Shown here piece by piece: positions 18,869-27,450 of a stretch of DNA of 64,000 nucleotides (the first letter of the stretch is position 1; every line of letters begins with the position of its first letter). The notes beneath the pieces are model-generated. The model was given only the letters and a program-made list of their open reading frames with translations, searched no databases and was not told the DNA's origin. The position numbers and the translations under genes were made by a program. Origin of the DNA: Alphaproteobacteria bacterium (GTDB lineage: Bacteria; Pseudomonadota; Alphaproteobacteria; CACIAM-22H2); NCBI GenBank assembly GCA_017308135.1, contig JAFKFM010000007.1, forward strand, positions 514,001-578,000. The letters run 5' to 3'.

Positions 18869-19111
18869 TCACGCTTTCGCGCGGCAGCCGGGCGTGGTGC
18901 AGGTCAAACCCGCCGCGATGAACGTGCCGCAGCGCGGGCAGGCGCGCATCGTCGTCGCCCCCGCATCCATATCGGCCTTGGCGACGTCACGCGACTTGGC
19001 GCGCTGGGCGGCGATATCCGCTTCCTTTTCCCGGATGCGGAAATAGCGCCAGCCGAACCACGCGACCATGACGACGATGACGAAGATCAGAATTTTGCCG
19101 ATCGAACCCAT
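18869..19111 (-). CDS. Small membrane-anchored zinc-ribbon protein
   Basis: An 80-residue protein with one N-terminal membrane helix (about residues 4-22, ILIFVIVVMVAWFGW), a charged linker, and a C-terminal zinc-ribbon-like part with CPRCGTF and CTTPGC, which gives four cysteines. It looks like the PP0621-type small proteins found near peptidases. Its start is 8 bp past the S49 peptidase stop, so it is probably in the same transcript. Function unknown. Confidence 0.7.
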   Translation of the reverse strand: MGSIGKILIFVIVVMVAWFGWRYFRIREKEADIAAQRAKSRDVAKADMDAGATTMRACPRCGTFIAAGLTCTTPGCRAKA

Positions 19112-19118
19112 AGCGGTC

Positions 19119-19958
19119 TTATAACCCGAATCGCGCGAAAGCGGCGCGGGCTTCGATCGCGTCCAATGCGTCGCCCGCGTAGTCGGCTTGCGACGACAGG
19201 CCCAGCAAGCGGCGCAGGAAGCCGCCGCCTTGCAGCGCGAAGCCGCGATAGCGGACTTTTTCGCCGAAGCGCTTGCGCAGATCGGCGCGCGCGTCGCCGA
19301 TCCCATCGATAAGGCCGAGATCGAGCGCCTTCGTGCCGGTCCAGAACTCGCCTTCGAACAATGTGGCGTCTTCGGCCTTCAACTTGGCGCCGCGCCGTGC
19401 GCGCACCCAGGCTTTGAAATTCGCGTGCAGCTCGGCCTGGATCGATTTGAGCCGCACGATATCTTCGGCTTTCTCCGGCCCGAACGGATCGAGCAGCGAT
19501 TTGCGTTCACCCGAGGTGTGCAGGCGCCGCTCGATGCCGAGCTTGCCGATCATCTCCTGAAAGCCGAAACCGGCGGAGATGACGCCGATCGAACCGACGA
19601 TCGAATTCGCGTCGGCGACGATCTCGTCCGCCGCCGCCGCGATCCAATACCCGCCCGACGCGGCGACATCCTCGACATAGGCGTAGACCGGCAGTTTTTC
19701 CTGGTCGGCGAGGGCCCGGATGCGGGCCCCGATCAACGCACTTTGGGCCGGCGATCCGCCGGGCGAGTTGATCACCAGCGCCACGGCGGCAAGACCCTTG
19801 GTCTTGAACATGCGCTCCAGCGGCCCGGCGAGGCGCTCCATCGACAGACCGCGCCGCCCGCCCATGCCGATCGGGCCTTGCAGGCGCATGACCGCGACGA
19901 TCGGGGCGGGCGTGCGCCCGAGAAGGCGCGCGAAAGCGGGGCGGAGTTGGTCGAACAT
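19119..19958 (-). CDS. sppA: S49 family serine peptidase, SppA/SohB-like
   Basis: A 279-residue short-form signal-peptide-peptidase-like protein with one catalytic domain. The nucleophile is S101 in DVAASGGYWIA and the general base lysine is K153 in SGERKSLLDP, as in SppA. INSPGGSPAQS forms the oxyanion region. No clear N-terminal membrane helix is seen, so it may be cytoplasmic or peripheral. The ATG at 19958 is chosen because the frame upstream lies inside the methyltransferase gene and lacks similarity. Confidence 0.88.
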   Translation of the reverse strand: MFDQLRPAFARLLGRTPAPIVAVMRLQGPIGMGGRRGLSMERLAGPLERMFKTKGLAAVALVINSPGGSPAQSALIGARIRALADQEKLPVYAYVEDVAASGGYWIAAAADEIVADANSIVGSIGVISAGFGFQEMIGKLGIERRLHTSGERKSLLDPFGPEKAEDIVRLKSIQAELHANFKAWVRARRGAKLKAEDATLFEGEFWTGTKALDLGLIDGIGDARADLRKRFGEKVRYRGFALQGGGFLRRLLGLSSQADYAGDALDAIEARAAFARFGL

Positions 19959-19965
19959 CGTGTTT

Positions 19966-20685
19966 CTATAGCAAGGGCAATTCGCCGCCGTCGCGCAGAA
20001 TCGAATCCGCCGCGGCGGAGAATTTCCCGTCGCTCCCGTGCAAAACCAGGCCGCGCGCAAGCGTCAGCGGCGCCTTGGAGCCAAGGCGCGCGCGCACCAA
20101 CACGCGTTTGGCGGGTTCGCCCGCTTTGGGCCACAGCGGAAACACGACGAGTTCGCCCAAGCCCTTCATCGCGGCCAGCAGATCGGCAAGCCGATCGGCG
20201 CGCTGCACGAACAGGATATGGGCTTTGGGCGACGCCGCGCGCTTGGCGGCTTTGACCCAGCCGGCGAGGTCGAGTTCGCCTTCCATATCCGCCTTGCGCT
20301 TGCGGGCGTGGGGCGAGGGATCGGCGCGCGCGGGATCGAGATAAGGCGGATTGACCATCACCAGATCGAAACCGACTTCCCCGAAAGTGGCCGCGTCGCC
20401 TTCGACGATCCGCGCGCGGATGGTGAAATCGTTGGCGGCAAGGTTTTCGCGCGCAAGATCGGCGAGATCGGGATCGATTTCCACGCCCACGGCGTGCGCG
20501 GTTTCGACGCGCGCCAGCAGGCACAGCATCGCCGCGCCCGCCCCGCAGCCGAGATCGAGCGCCTTGATCGGTTTGCCGGCGGCGGCGGCGAGCAGGACCG
20601 GATCTATCGCCGCGCGATAGCCGTCGGCGGGCTGCGCGAAGCGCAGTTTGCCGCCCAGCAACTTGTCCTGCGTGGTTTCGATCAT
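19966..20685 (-). CDS. trmN6: TrmN6-like tRNA adenine-N6 methyltransferase
   Basis: A 239-residue class I SAM methyltransferase. The SAM-binding motif DLGCGAG is at 44-50, the acidic loop VGVEIDP near 70, and the catalytic NPPY at 112-115, which marks adenine or glutamine N-methylation. The N-terminal DKLLGGKLRFAQPADGYRAAIDPVLL fits the YfiC/TrmN6 family that methylates A37 of tRNA1Val. It overlaps the DUF2007 gene by ATGA and ends 7 bp before the peptidase gene. Confidence 0.85.
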   Translation of the reverse strand: MIETTQDKLLGGKLRFAQPADGYRAAIDPVLLAAAAGKPIKALDLGCGAGAAMLCLLARVETAHAVGVEIDPDLADLARENLAANDFTIRARIVEGDAATFGEVGFDLVMVNPPYLDPARADPSPHARKRKADMEGELDLAGWVKAAKRAASPKAHILFVQRADRLADLLAAMKGLGELVVFPLWPKAGEPAKRVLVRARLGSKAPLTLARGLVLHGSDGKFSAAADSILRDGGELPLL

Positions 20686-20897
20686 CGTATCTCGTCCAAT
20701 CCCGCCTGCTTCAAAAGGTCGCTTGCGGCGGCGTAGTCGGATTCGTCGACCGCCAGACGGCGCGGAAACGCGCCGATCGAGCCTTCGATCGCCGAAATAT
20801 GCGCGTCCAGCGTCGCGAATTCGATGCGCGCGTCGCGCAAAAGCGCCTGCGCGAACGATAAAGCGACCGCATCCGTGGTTCGCAGGACTTCGCGCAT
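20682..20897 (-). CDS. DUF2007-like small protein
   Basis: A 71-residue protein whose sequence follows the DUF2007 (putative signal-transducing) fold: an N-terminal strand MREVLRTTDAV, a helix with a DARIEFATLD turn, and FPRRLAVDESDYAAASDLLKQAG at the end. It starts an operon that continues into TrmN6, S49 peptidase and the zinc-ribbon protein. This gene order next to a polyprenyl diphosphate synthase recurs in alphaproteobacteria. Molecular role unknown. Confidence 0.78.
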   Translation of the reverse strand: MREVLRTTDAVALSFAQALLRDARIEFATLDAHISAIEGSIGAFPRRLAVDESDYAAASDLLKQAGLDEIR

Positions 20898-20996
20898 CGA
20901 GTGTTGATTCCCCGGTTGAGGGCTCTATGCTCGCAATCGGCGGGTGCGGGCGTCAAGCGCGTCCGCCGCCGGATGCAGCAAAAAGGAATTCAGGAC

Positions 20997-22031
20997 GTGG
21001 CCGTCGTCGTCAATCTCGAAGGCGAGCGCAAGAATCCCCGCCCCAGCGGTGCGAAGAACGCGCTTCAAAACCTCCTCGCCCTCGTCGACGGCGATCTGAA
21101 GGCCGTCAACGAGACGATCGTCCGGCGCATGCATTCCTCCGTCGATCTGATTCCGCAGCTCGCGGGGCATATCATCGCGGCCGGCGGCAAGCGCATGCGC
21201 CCGATGTTGACCCTCGCCGCCGCGCGCATGTGCGGCTATCGCGGCCAGCGCCATATCGGCCTCGCGGCCTGCGTCGAATTCATCCACACCGCCACGCTGC
21301 TGCATGACGACGTGGTCGACGAAAGCGATCTGCGCCGGGGCCGCGCCACCGCCAACGCGGTGTGGGGCAACAAGGCCTCCGTCCTCGTCGGCGATTTCCT
21401 GTTCAGCCGCGCCTTCCAGGTGATGGTGGAGGACGGCTCGCTGCCCGTTCTCGCGATCCTGTCCAACGCTTCGGCCGTGATCGCGGAAGGCGAGGTATTG
21501 CAGCTCACCACCGCCAACGACACCGAAACGTCCGAGCAAGCGTATCTCGAAGTCATCCGCGCCAAGACGGCGGCGTTGTTCGCCGCCGCCTGCCGCGTGG
21601 GGGCCGCCGTTGCCGACCGCCCGAAGGCGGAGGAGGACGCGCTGGAGGCTTACGGCCTCAATCTCGGCATCGCGTTCCAGCTGGTCGACGACGCGCTCGA
21701 TTACGCGTCGGATACCGCGACGATGGGCAAGGAAGTCGGCGACGATTTCCGCGACGGGAAGATCACGCTGCCGATCGTGCTGTCGTTCCTGCGCGGCGAC
21801 GAGGAGGAGCGCGCGTTCTGGCGCCGCACCCTCGAAGATCTCGACCAGAAGGACGGCGACCTCACCCGTGCGGTCGAACTCATGCGCAAGCACAACGCGC
21901 TGGCCGACACGATCGAGCGCGCGCGCCATTATGGGCGCATCGCCAAGGACTCGCTCGGCATCTTCGCCGACGGGGCGGAAAAGCGCGCGTTGATCGACCT
22001 GATCGATTTCGCGATCGAACGCGCGTACTAA
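20997..22031 (+). CDS. ispB: Long-chain polyprenyl diphosphate synthase (ubiquinone side chain)
   Basis: A trans-isoprenyl diphosphate synthase of about 344 residues that builds the C40-C50 side chain of ubiquinone from FPP/GPP and IPP. The first Asp-rich motif DDVVD is at 104-108 in [11 protein letters not shown]; the second is in [10 protein letters not shown] near 232. GGKRMRP is the IPP-binding site. GTG at 20997 is preferred because AAAGGAA lies about 10 nt upstream and homologues begin near this point; ATG at 20973 is an alternative. It diverges from the DUF2007 operon, and its TAA overlaps the chemoreceptor stop. Confidence 0.9.
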   Translation: MAVVVNLEGERKNPRPSGAKNALQNLLALVDGDLKAVNETIVRRMHSSVDLIPQLAGHIIAAGGKRMRPMLTLAAARMCGYRGQRHIGLAACVEFIHTATLLHDDVVDESDLRRGRATANAVWGNKASVLVGDFLFSRAFQVMVEDGSLPVLAILSNASAVIAEGEVLQLTTANDTETSEQAYLEVIRAKTAALFAAACRVGAAVADRPKAEEDALEAYGLNLGIAFQLVDDALDYASDTATMGKEVGDDFRDGKITLPIVLSFLRGDEEERAFWRRTLEDLDQKDGDLTRAVELMRKHNALADTIERARHYGRIAKDSLGIFADGAEKRALIDLIDFAIERAY

Positions 22032-23707
22032 GCCGCTTCCGTCAAGGCGCGGTCGATCGATTCGGTGAGCGCGGCGGCACCCCGCGCCACTTCCTCGGAC
22101 GTTTGGGCGAGCTTGGCGCTCGTCTCATCGGCGCGCGAAGCGGCGCTCGCCACGGCGGCGATGCGCGCGGAAACGCCGCGCGCGGCGTCGGTCGTGCCCG
22201 CGATGCCGCGCGAGATTTCGCGCGTCGCCGCCCCTTGTTCCTCGATCGCGGCGGCGATGGCCGACGCGGTTCCGTCGATCGCCGCGATGGTCGTTTCGAC
22301 CTCGCCGATCGAACGCACGGCCGCTTCGGTCGACGCGCCGATTTCGGCGACGCGTTTGGCGATGTCCTCGGTCGCGCGGGCCGTTTGCCCGGCGAGGCTT
22401 TTGACCTCGCCCGCGACGACGGCGAAACCTTTGCCCGCTTCGCCCGCGCGCGCCGCTTCGATCGTGGCGTTGAGGGCGAGAAGATTGGTCTGCGCGGCGA
22501 TCTCCGCGATCAGCTTGGTTACGGTCCCGATCTGGCCGACCGCGTCCGACAGCCGAGCCACGGTCGCGCGCGCGGCACCGCCGCGTTCGACGGCCACGCG
22601 CGTGGTCTGCGCCGCCGTCGCGATCTGGCGGCCGATTTCATCGATCGATCCGGACAATTGGCTCGTCGCCGCCGCGACCGTCTCGGCGTTGCGCAAAGCC
22701 GCGTCCGCGGCTTCGGCGACGTCGCGGGAATCCGCCGCCGTGTCGCGCGCGGCCGTGGCAAGCGCGCCGGCGAGCCCGGTCATTTCGCCGGTGCGTCGCG
22801 CGGTCGCTTCTGCGGCCGCACTCGTGGCGCCGCGCACCGTGGTCGCCATCTGCGCGAGCGCTTCGCGCCGTGCGGCGTCGGCGCGTGCGCGATCTTCGGC
22901 TTGACGCGCGCGGGCACGGTCGGCTTCCGCCAGCCCGTCGCGCAAGGTCGTCAAAGCGCGCGCCGCATCGCCGATTTCGTCGCGGCGGCTCGATTGGACG
23001 ATGTCGCCCGCATAGTCGCCGGCTTCGACCGCTTTCATCCGCGCGACGACGGCGGCGAGGGGGTTGGCGATGCCGCGCCGGCCGATGGCGATCCCCGCGA
23101 CCGCGCCGATCAGCATCGCGAGCGCCGATAGGATCGGCAGCCAAAAGACCAAACGGTCGAGCAAGCCGACGACCGTGGCCGTCGCGGCGTCGGCCGCGCG
23201 GGCGTTACGATCGTAGAGTTCGGTCAGCGCGAAGATCGCCTCCAGCACCAAGCCGCCGCCGTCGACTGCGGCGGCGCCGGCTTGTTCGCGGGCACCGTCT
23301 TTCGCCAAGGCGACGACCTTGTCGGCGACGGGCTTATAGGCGTCGAGCGCCGCGCGCGCCTTCGCCGCCGCTTCGCGGGCGGGCGCGTCGAGCAGATGGG
23401 GGGCGAGGGCGGCGAGATTGTCGCGGATCACCTCGAAATCCTTGACGGCGGCGGCGGCGAGTTCGTCGCGCCGTGCGGCCGGCAGGTCGAGCCCCAAGGC
23501 TTCGACGTTGCGCGCGAAGGAGATCGTCGAAGCGCCGATATAGCCGGTTGTTTCGACGTTGCGCGCGGCATTGTTGATCGCGCGCGCTTGGTCGACGGCT
23601 TGGGCGAGACTCCAGACCGCGCCGCCGGCCATGGCGAGGGCGAGAAGGCTGGGCGCCATCACCGCCAGCAGGATTTTACGGGCGATCGGAAAATTTTCGA
23701 GACGCAT
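22028..23707 (-). CDS. Methyl-accepting chemotaxis protein
   Basis: A 559-residue chemoreceptor. TM1 spans about residues 10-33 and TM2 about 185-208, flanking a four-helix-bundle-like periplasmic domain of about 150 residues. HAMP follows ([22 protein letters not shown]), then a long Ala-rich coiled coil. The signalling tip is intact: [22 protein letters not shown] with [14 protein letters not shown]. The ligand is unknown. It is a stand-alone gene with no che genes nearby. Confidence 0.93.
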   Translation of the reverse strand: MRLENFPIARKILLAVMAPSLLALAMAGGAVWSLAQAVDQARAINNAARNVETTGYIGASTISFARNVEALGLDLPAARRDELAAAAVKDFEVIRDNLAALAPHLLDAPAREAAAKARAALDAYKPVADKVVALAKDGAREQAGAAAVDGGGLVLEAIFALTELYDRNARAADAATATVVGLLDRLVFWLPILSALAMLIGAVAGIAIGRRGIANPLAAVVARMKAVEAGDYAGDIVQSSRRDEIGDAARALTTLRDGLAEADRARARQAEDRARADAARREALAQMATTVRGATSAAAEATARRTGEMTGLAGALATAARDTAADSRDVAEAADAALRNAETVAAATSQLSGSIDEIGRQIATAAQTTRVAVERGGAARATVARLSDAVGQIGTVTKLIAEIAAQTNLLALNATIEAARAGEAGKGFAVVAGEVKSLAGQTARATEDIAKRVAEIGASTEAAVRSIGEVETTIAAIDGTASAIAAAIEEQGAATREISRGIAGTTDAARGVSARIAAVASAASRADETSAKLAQTSEEVARGAAALTESIDRALTEAA

Positions 23708-23756
23708 CGCGGTTTCCCCGGAGATTGCGGACCGGGTTCGCGCGCGACGGCGAAAA

Positions 23757-23772
23757 GGTTACCGGCGTAACC
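23757..23772. repeat. 6-4-6 inverted repeat upstream of the chemoreceptor
   Basis: GGTTAC-CGGC-GTAACC is a perfect dyad about 50 bp before the chemoreceptor start and in the divergent gap to the DoxX-like gene. It could be an operator; no family is recognised. Confidence 0.3.
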
Positions 23773-23825
23773 CGGGCGCGGCGACGCGCGAACAAGGACC
23801 GACAGCCGCGTCCGGGAGGCGGGAA

Positions 23826-24272
23826 ATGACAGCAATGCGACGGATCTTCGAGGCCATGCCGTGGCTTCTGGCCCTGTGGATCGCCTATATCTTCATTTGG
23901 TACCTCCAGTACAAATTCACCGGCGCGGACGGTTCGGTCTGGCTGTTCACCGTGCTGACCGACTGGCTGGGTTTTTCGGGTTACGAAAAGCCGATGCGCA
24001 TCGGCGTGGGCGCGGCCGAGCTTCTTGCCGCAATCTTGGTGCTGATCCGCCGCACGCAGGTATTCGGCGCGGCGATGTCCGCCGGCATCATGGCGGGGGC
24101 CATTTTCTTCCATGTCGTCTCGCCGCTGGGGATCGACCCCTACGAAGACGGCGCCGTGTTGTTCACGGAAGCCTGCCTCGTGCTGCTCGCCGCCCTTGCC
24201 ATTCTCTGGCTGCGGCGCGACGAAGCGCTCGATCTCGCGCGGCAATTGCCGGTGGTCGGCCGCTACGCATGA
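23826..24272 (+). CDS. DoxX-like four-helix membrane protein
   Basis: A 148-residue protein with four predicted membrane helices (about residues 10-30, 57-75, 82-102 and 115-135). The pattern YLQYKFTGADGSVWLFTVLTDWLG plus E(x)A on the second helix resembles DoxX/MauE-like membrane proteins, whose roles are mostly redox or unknown. GGAGGCGGGAA precedes the ATG at 23826; an ATG at 23835 is also possible. It overlaps opgC by ATGA, so the two are probably co-translated. Confidence 0.65.
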   Translation: MTAMRRIFEAMPWLLALWIAYIFIWYLQYKFTGADGSVWLFTVLTDWLGFSGYEKPMRIGVGAAELLAAILVLIRRTQVFGAAMSAGIMAGAIFFHVVSPLGIDPYEDGAVLFTEACLVLLAALAILWLRRDEALDLARQLPVVGRYA

Positions 24273-25408
24273 GCGTGATCGCCAAAAAACCGCGCGATCC
24301 GCGCCTCGATTTTTTCCGGGGTTTGTCGCTGATCGCGATCTTCTTCGCCCATGTGCCGGGCGGCTGGGCGCGCGAGGTGATCTGGGCGCGCTTCGGCCTG
24401 TCGGACGCGGCGCATGTGTTCGTGTTCATCTCCGGCTTTGCCGCCGCGATCGCGTTCGGCGGCACGTTCGGCCGGATGGGCTTCGCGACGGGGACGGCGC
24501 GCATCGCATGGCGCACGGCACAGCTTTACGGCTGCCATATCGCGCTGTTCTTCGTGACGTTGTTCCTGGTCGCTTCGCTATCGCCCGGCTACGCGGCGTT
24601 TTTGGGCATCGACGGATTCTTCGCCGATCCGATGCGCCATATCGTCGATCTGTTCACGCTGCGCTACGTGCCGACCTATTTCGACATTCTGCCGCTTTAT
24701 ATGGTCGTGCTTGCCGCCGTTCCCCTGGCGATGGCGTTGGCGCGCGTGCATCCCGGTTTGGTGATCGCGGCGAGCGTCGCTTTATGGAGCGTCGTGCAAG
24801 TCACCGGCTTCAATCTGCCGGCGGGCGACGGGCGGCTGTGGGGCTTCAACCCGCTCGCCTGGCAGATGCTGTTCTTCGCGGGTTTCGCCTTGTCGCGCGG
24901 CTGGATCGTCCCGCCCAAACCGACACTCGCCGTGCTGGCGTTGTGTCTTGCCTATCTCGTCTTCGGCTTCGTCGCCGAGTTCCGCGCGGTCTGGTCGCTG
25001 CTGCCCGAACTCGCGTCGTTGCACGATTGGGCTTATGCCCATGCCAACAAGCCCAATCTCGACGCGCGCCAATTCGCGCATTTCGTGGCGCTGGCGATCG
25101 TGGCGCTGTGGATCGTGCGCCAGCGCCCGGCGATGCTGGAAACCGCCCTCGCACAGCCCTTCGTTCTTCTCGGCCGCCAAGCGCTGCCGGTGTTTTTCGC
25201 GGGCATGGTGCTGTCGCATCTGGGCGGGATCGCGCTGGCGATTTACGGCACCGATCTCGAAGATCAGATCGCGGTGCATGGTTTCGGCCTTGCGGCGCTG
25301 TTCGCCGTCGCGCGCATCGCCGCTTACGTGAAGAATGCGCCATGGAAGACAGGCGTGAAGCCGCCGCCGGCGGGTGCGGCGATCAGCGTGCCCAGCGTCG
25401 CGCGATGA
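24269..25408 (+). CDS. opgC: OpgC-family membrane protein (glucan modification acyltransferase)
   Basis: A 379-residue polytopic membrane protein with about ten hydrophobic segments. It begins DPRLDFFRGLSLIAIFFAH and continues with LSDAAHVFVFISGFAAAIAFG, the sequence pattern of OpgC, which succinylates osmoregulated periplasmic glucans. YVPTYFDILPLYMVVLA is another family stretch. No opgG/opgH lies in the window, so the glucan link rests on family only. The last 26 bp overlap the convergent esterase gene. Confidence 0.82.
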   Translation: MSVIAKKPRDPRLDFFRGLSLIAIFFAHVPGGWAREVIWARFGLSDAAHVFVFISGFAAAIAFGGTFGRMGFATGTARIAWRTAQLYGCHIALFFVTLFLVASLSPGYAAFLGIDGFFADPMRHIVDLFTLRYVPTYFDILPLYMVVLAAVPLAMALARVHPGLVIAASVALWSVVQVTGFNLPAGDGRLWGFNPLAWQMLFFAGFALSRGWIVPPKPTLAVLALCLAYLVFGFVAEFRAVWSLLPELASLHDWAYAHANKPNLDARQFAHFVALAIVALWIVRQRPAMLETALAQPFVLLGRQALPVFFAGMVLSHLGGIALAIYGTDLEDQIAVHGFGLAALFAVARIAAYVKNAPWKTGVKPPPAGAAISVPSVAR

Positions 25409-26222
25409 ACTCGAGTGCGCGGGGCAAGGCGCGTTCCCACGTGCCCCATTCGTGACCGCCGGGGGCGGTCTCGTTTTCGACGTCGAACCCCTTGTCTTTC
25501 AGCATGCGCGCGAGATCGTCGCTCTGCGCTTGGATCGACCCGAAATCCGTCGTGCCGGCGGTGAGGTAGATCGCGGGCTTAGGCATCGCGGCCGGTAACG
25601 CGACCGCCAGCGCATGGGCGCTGTGTTTGAGGAAATTCGTGCGCGCGAAGGGCGTGCCGAACGCGCCGTCGAACACGCGCGCGACGCGCGCTTGCATCGC
25701 GTCGTCGAGGGCCGTCTCGCTTTCCAGCATCGTCCAGAACGCGCCGGACATCGACGCGGCGGCGACAAAACGCTCGGGATAGGCAAGGGCGATTCCCAGC
25801 GCGCCGAATCCGCCCATAGAATTGCCGGCGATCGCGCGTTGGCCGCGCGACGGGCTCGCGCCGAAGCGCCGCTCGATTTCGGCGGGCAGGTCGGTCGCAA
25901 TGGCGGCGGCCATAGCACCCGCGTACCAGCTATTGCCGCCATCGGGCAGCACGATCAGGCAAGGCGGCATTTTGCGCTCGGCGATCAACCGGTCGGCGGT
26001 TTGCGCCACATGCGCCATGTCCAGCCAATCGGCGGGTTTGCTGTTGCGCCCGTGCAGCAGATAGACGACCGGCAAATCGCGCGCGACACCATCGGGTCTG
26101 TAGATCGCATAGACGAGGGGACGGCCCAGCGCCGCGCTCGGCGCCGACAAATCGCGCAGCACTTCGCCCGCGTGAACGGGCAAGGCGATTAAAACGGCCA
26201 GCAAAGCCACGATGGCGCGCAT
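25383..26222 (-). CDS. Secreted esterase D-type alpha/beta hydrolase
   Basis: A 279-residue exported hydrolase of the esterase D / antigen 85-like superfamily. The signal peptide is residues 1-18 (VHA cleavage). YLLHGRNSKPADW is the oxyanion region, GNSMGGFGALGIA carries the nucleophile serine, and GGHEWGTWERALP supplies the catalytic His near the C-terminus. It probably cleaves an ester in the periplasm; the substrate is not indicated. Its 3' end overlaps opgC by 26 bp on the other strand. Confidence 0.82.
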   Translation of the reverse strand: MRAIVALLAVLIALPVHAGEVLRDLSAPSAALGRPLVYAIYRPDGVARDLPVVYLLHGRNSKPADWLDMAHVAQTADRLIAERKMPPCLIVLPDGGNSWYAGAMAAAIATDLPAEIERRFGASPSRGQRAIAGNSMGGFGALGIALAYPERFVAAASMSGAFWTMLESETALDDAMQARVARVFDGAFGTPFARTNFLKHSAHALAVALPAAMPKPAIYLTAGTTDFGSIQAQSDDLARMLKDKGFDVENETAPGGHEWGTWERALPRALEFIARRWAR

Positions 26223-26300
26223 ATTGCGAGCCTATCGCGCCGCCAAGGCGGGCGCTACATTCCCGCTTTCCCACGTATGCCGATGTTTCGAGGATCAAGG

Positions 26301-27188
26301 ATGCAGCTTCCCACGCATGGCCGTTACGAGTATTCGCCGATTTCGACGCGCAAGCCTTACGATTGGCCAAACGGCACGCGGCTCGCGGTCTATCTCGGGC
26401 TCAATCTCGAACATTTCGCGTTTGGCGAAGGGCTGGGCGCGGAGCTTGCCCCCGGCGGCCCGCAACCCGACGTGCTGAACTACGCGTGGCGCGATTGGGG
26501 CAATCGCGTGGGCGCGTGGCGCATGCTGGAGCTGTTCGAGGAATTGTCGCTGCCCGCATCGGTGCTTATCAATTCGTCGATGTACGACTATGCGCCCGAA
26601 TTGCTCGCGGCGTTCCGCAAGCGCGGCGACGAATTCGTCGGCCATGGCCGCACCAACGCCGAACGCCAAGGCACGCTGCCGGAGGCGGAAGAAGCCGCGT
26701 TGATCGCCGATGCGACGGCCGCGATGCGCGCCAAGGAAGGCAAGGCGCCGCAAGGCTGGCTCGGCCCCTGGATCAGCCAAAGCCGCGTCACGCCCGACCT
26801 GCTGCACGAGGCGGGCTATAGCTATGTGCTCGATTGGTGCATGGACGACCAGCCGATCTGGTTCAAGACGCGCAAGGGCCGCATCCTGGCCGTGCCCTAT
26901 CCGCAGGAGCTCAACGACATTCCGATGATCGTCGGGCGCAAGATCGGCGGCGACGCTTTCGCCGATATGATCGTCGACGCGTTCGACGAGATGTTGCGCC
27001 AATCGAAGGACCAGCCGCTTGTCATGGGGATTGCGCTACATGCGTATCTCGTCGGCCAGCCGCATCGCTTGAAGCATCTGCGCCGCGCGCTCGCGTATAT
27101 AAGGCAAGCTTGGCCGGAGATTTGGTTCACGACCTCGGGCCGGATCGCCACGCACGCCGCCAGCCTGCCGCCGGGCGTCGTTCCCTGA
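26301..27188 (+). CDS. Polysaccharide deacetylase-family protein (PuuE-like)
   Basis: A protein of 295 residues with the NodB/polysaccharide deacetylase fold. FEELSLPASVLINSSMYDYAPELLAAFRKRGDEFVGHGRTNA resembles PuuE-type members that act on ureides rather than on glycans, and GWLGPWISQSRVTPDLLHEAGYSYVLDWCMDDQP is the second half of the barrel. It lacks a signal peptide, which favours a cytoplasmic small-molecule substrate. ATG at 26301 follows AGGATCAAGG; ATG at 26277 is possible. Proximity to the urea transporter is suggestive of ureide or urea metabolism, but this is inference. Confidence 0.75.
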   Translation: MQLPTHGRYEYSPISTRKPYDWPNGTRLAVYLGLNLEHFAFGEGLGAELAPGGPQPDVLNYAWRDWGNRVGAWRMLELFEELSLPASVLINSSMYDYAPELLAAFRKRGDEFVGHGRTNAERQGTLPEAEEAALIADATAAMRAKEGKAPQGWLGPWISQSRVTPDLLHEAGYSYVLDWCMDDQPIWFKTRKGRILAVPYPQELNDIPMIVGRKIGGDAFADMIVDAFDEMLRQSKDQPLVMGIALHAYLVGQPHRLKHLRRALAYIRQAWPEIWFTTSGRIATHAASLPPGVVP

Positions 27189-27203
27189 CCAAATCCGATT
27201 GGT

Positions 27204-27220
27204 CGCCTTCGTAAAAGGCG
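27204..27220. terminator. Short hairpin after the deacetylase gene
   Basis: CGCCTT-CGTAA-AAGGCG forms a 6-bp stem 16 bp after the stop. There is no U-tract, so termination would be weak or factor-dependent. It separates the deacetylase transcript from the urt promoter. Confidence 0.3.
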
Positions 27221-27380
27221 GGACGGCGCAAATTTAAGCAAATGCCGTCGATAGCCGGTGGCCGATGCCGCGGGCGCAGACGCTTGGCTATCGTATCGGT
27301 TGCGTGCCCCGCGATCCTGCCCATCCGCGCGTGGTATCCCGGCGCGCCGTTCGCCACGCAAGCGTAGGTATTGCCGCGTA

Positions 27381-27396
27381 TGGCATGCCCCTTGCT
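27381..27396 (+). promoter_or_regulatory. Sigma-54 (RpoN) promoter of the urea transporter operon
   Basis: TGGCATG-CCCC-TTGCT matches the -24/-12 consensus TGGCAYG-N4-TTGCW at every defined position, with the required 10 bp between the GG and GC doublets. It ends 54 bp before urtA. Urea uptake is commonly nitrogen-controlled, so NtrC-activated transcription is expected; no clear paired NtrC site was found in the 190 bp upstream. Confidence 0.75.
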
Positions 27397-27440
27397 CCCC
27401 CATGAATTCGGCCGATCGGCCGCGCAACGAAACATGGGGG
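27397..27440 (+). promoter_or_regulatory. urtA leader inverted repeats covering the ribosome-binding region
   Basis: CCCCCATG at 27397-27404 is complementary to CATGGGGG at 27433-27440, and the loop contains a perfect 14-bp palindrome CGGCCGATCGGCCG at 27409-27422. The right arm includes the G-run that is the only visible Shine-Dalgarno candidate for urtA (ATG at 27451). The leader RNA could hide the ribosome site, or the palindrome may be an operator just downstream of the promoter. Confidence 0.4.
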
Positions 27441-27450
27441 TTTCGCGAAA

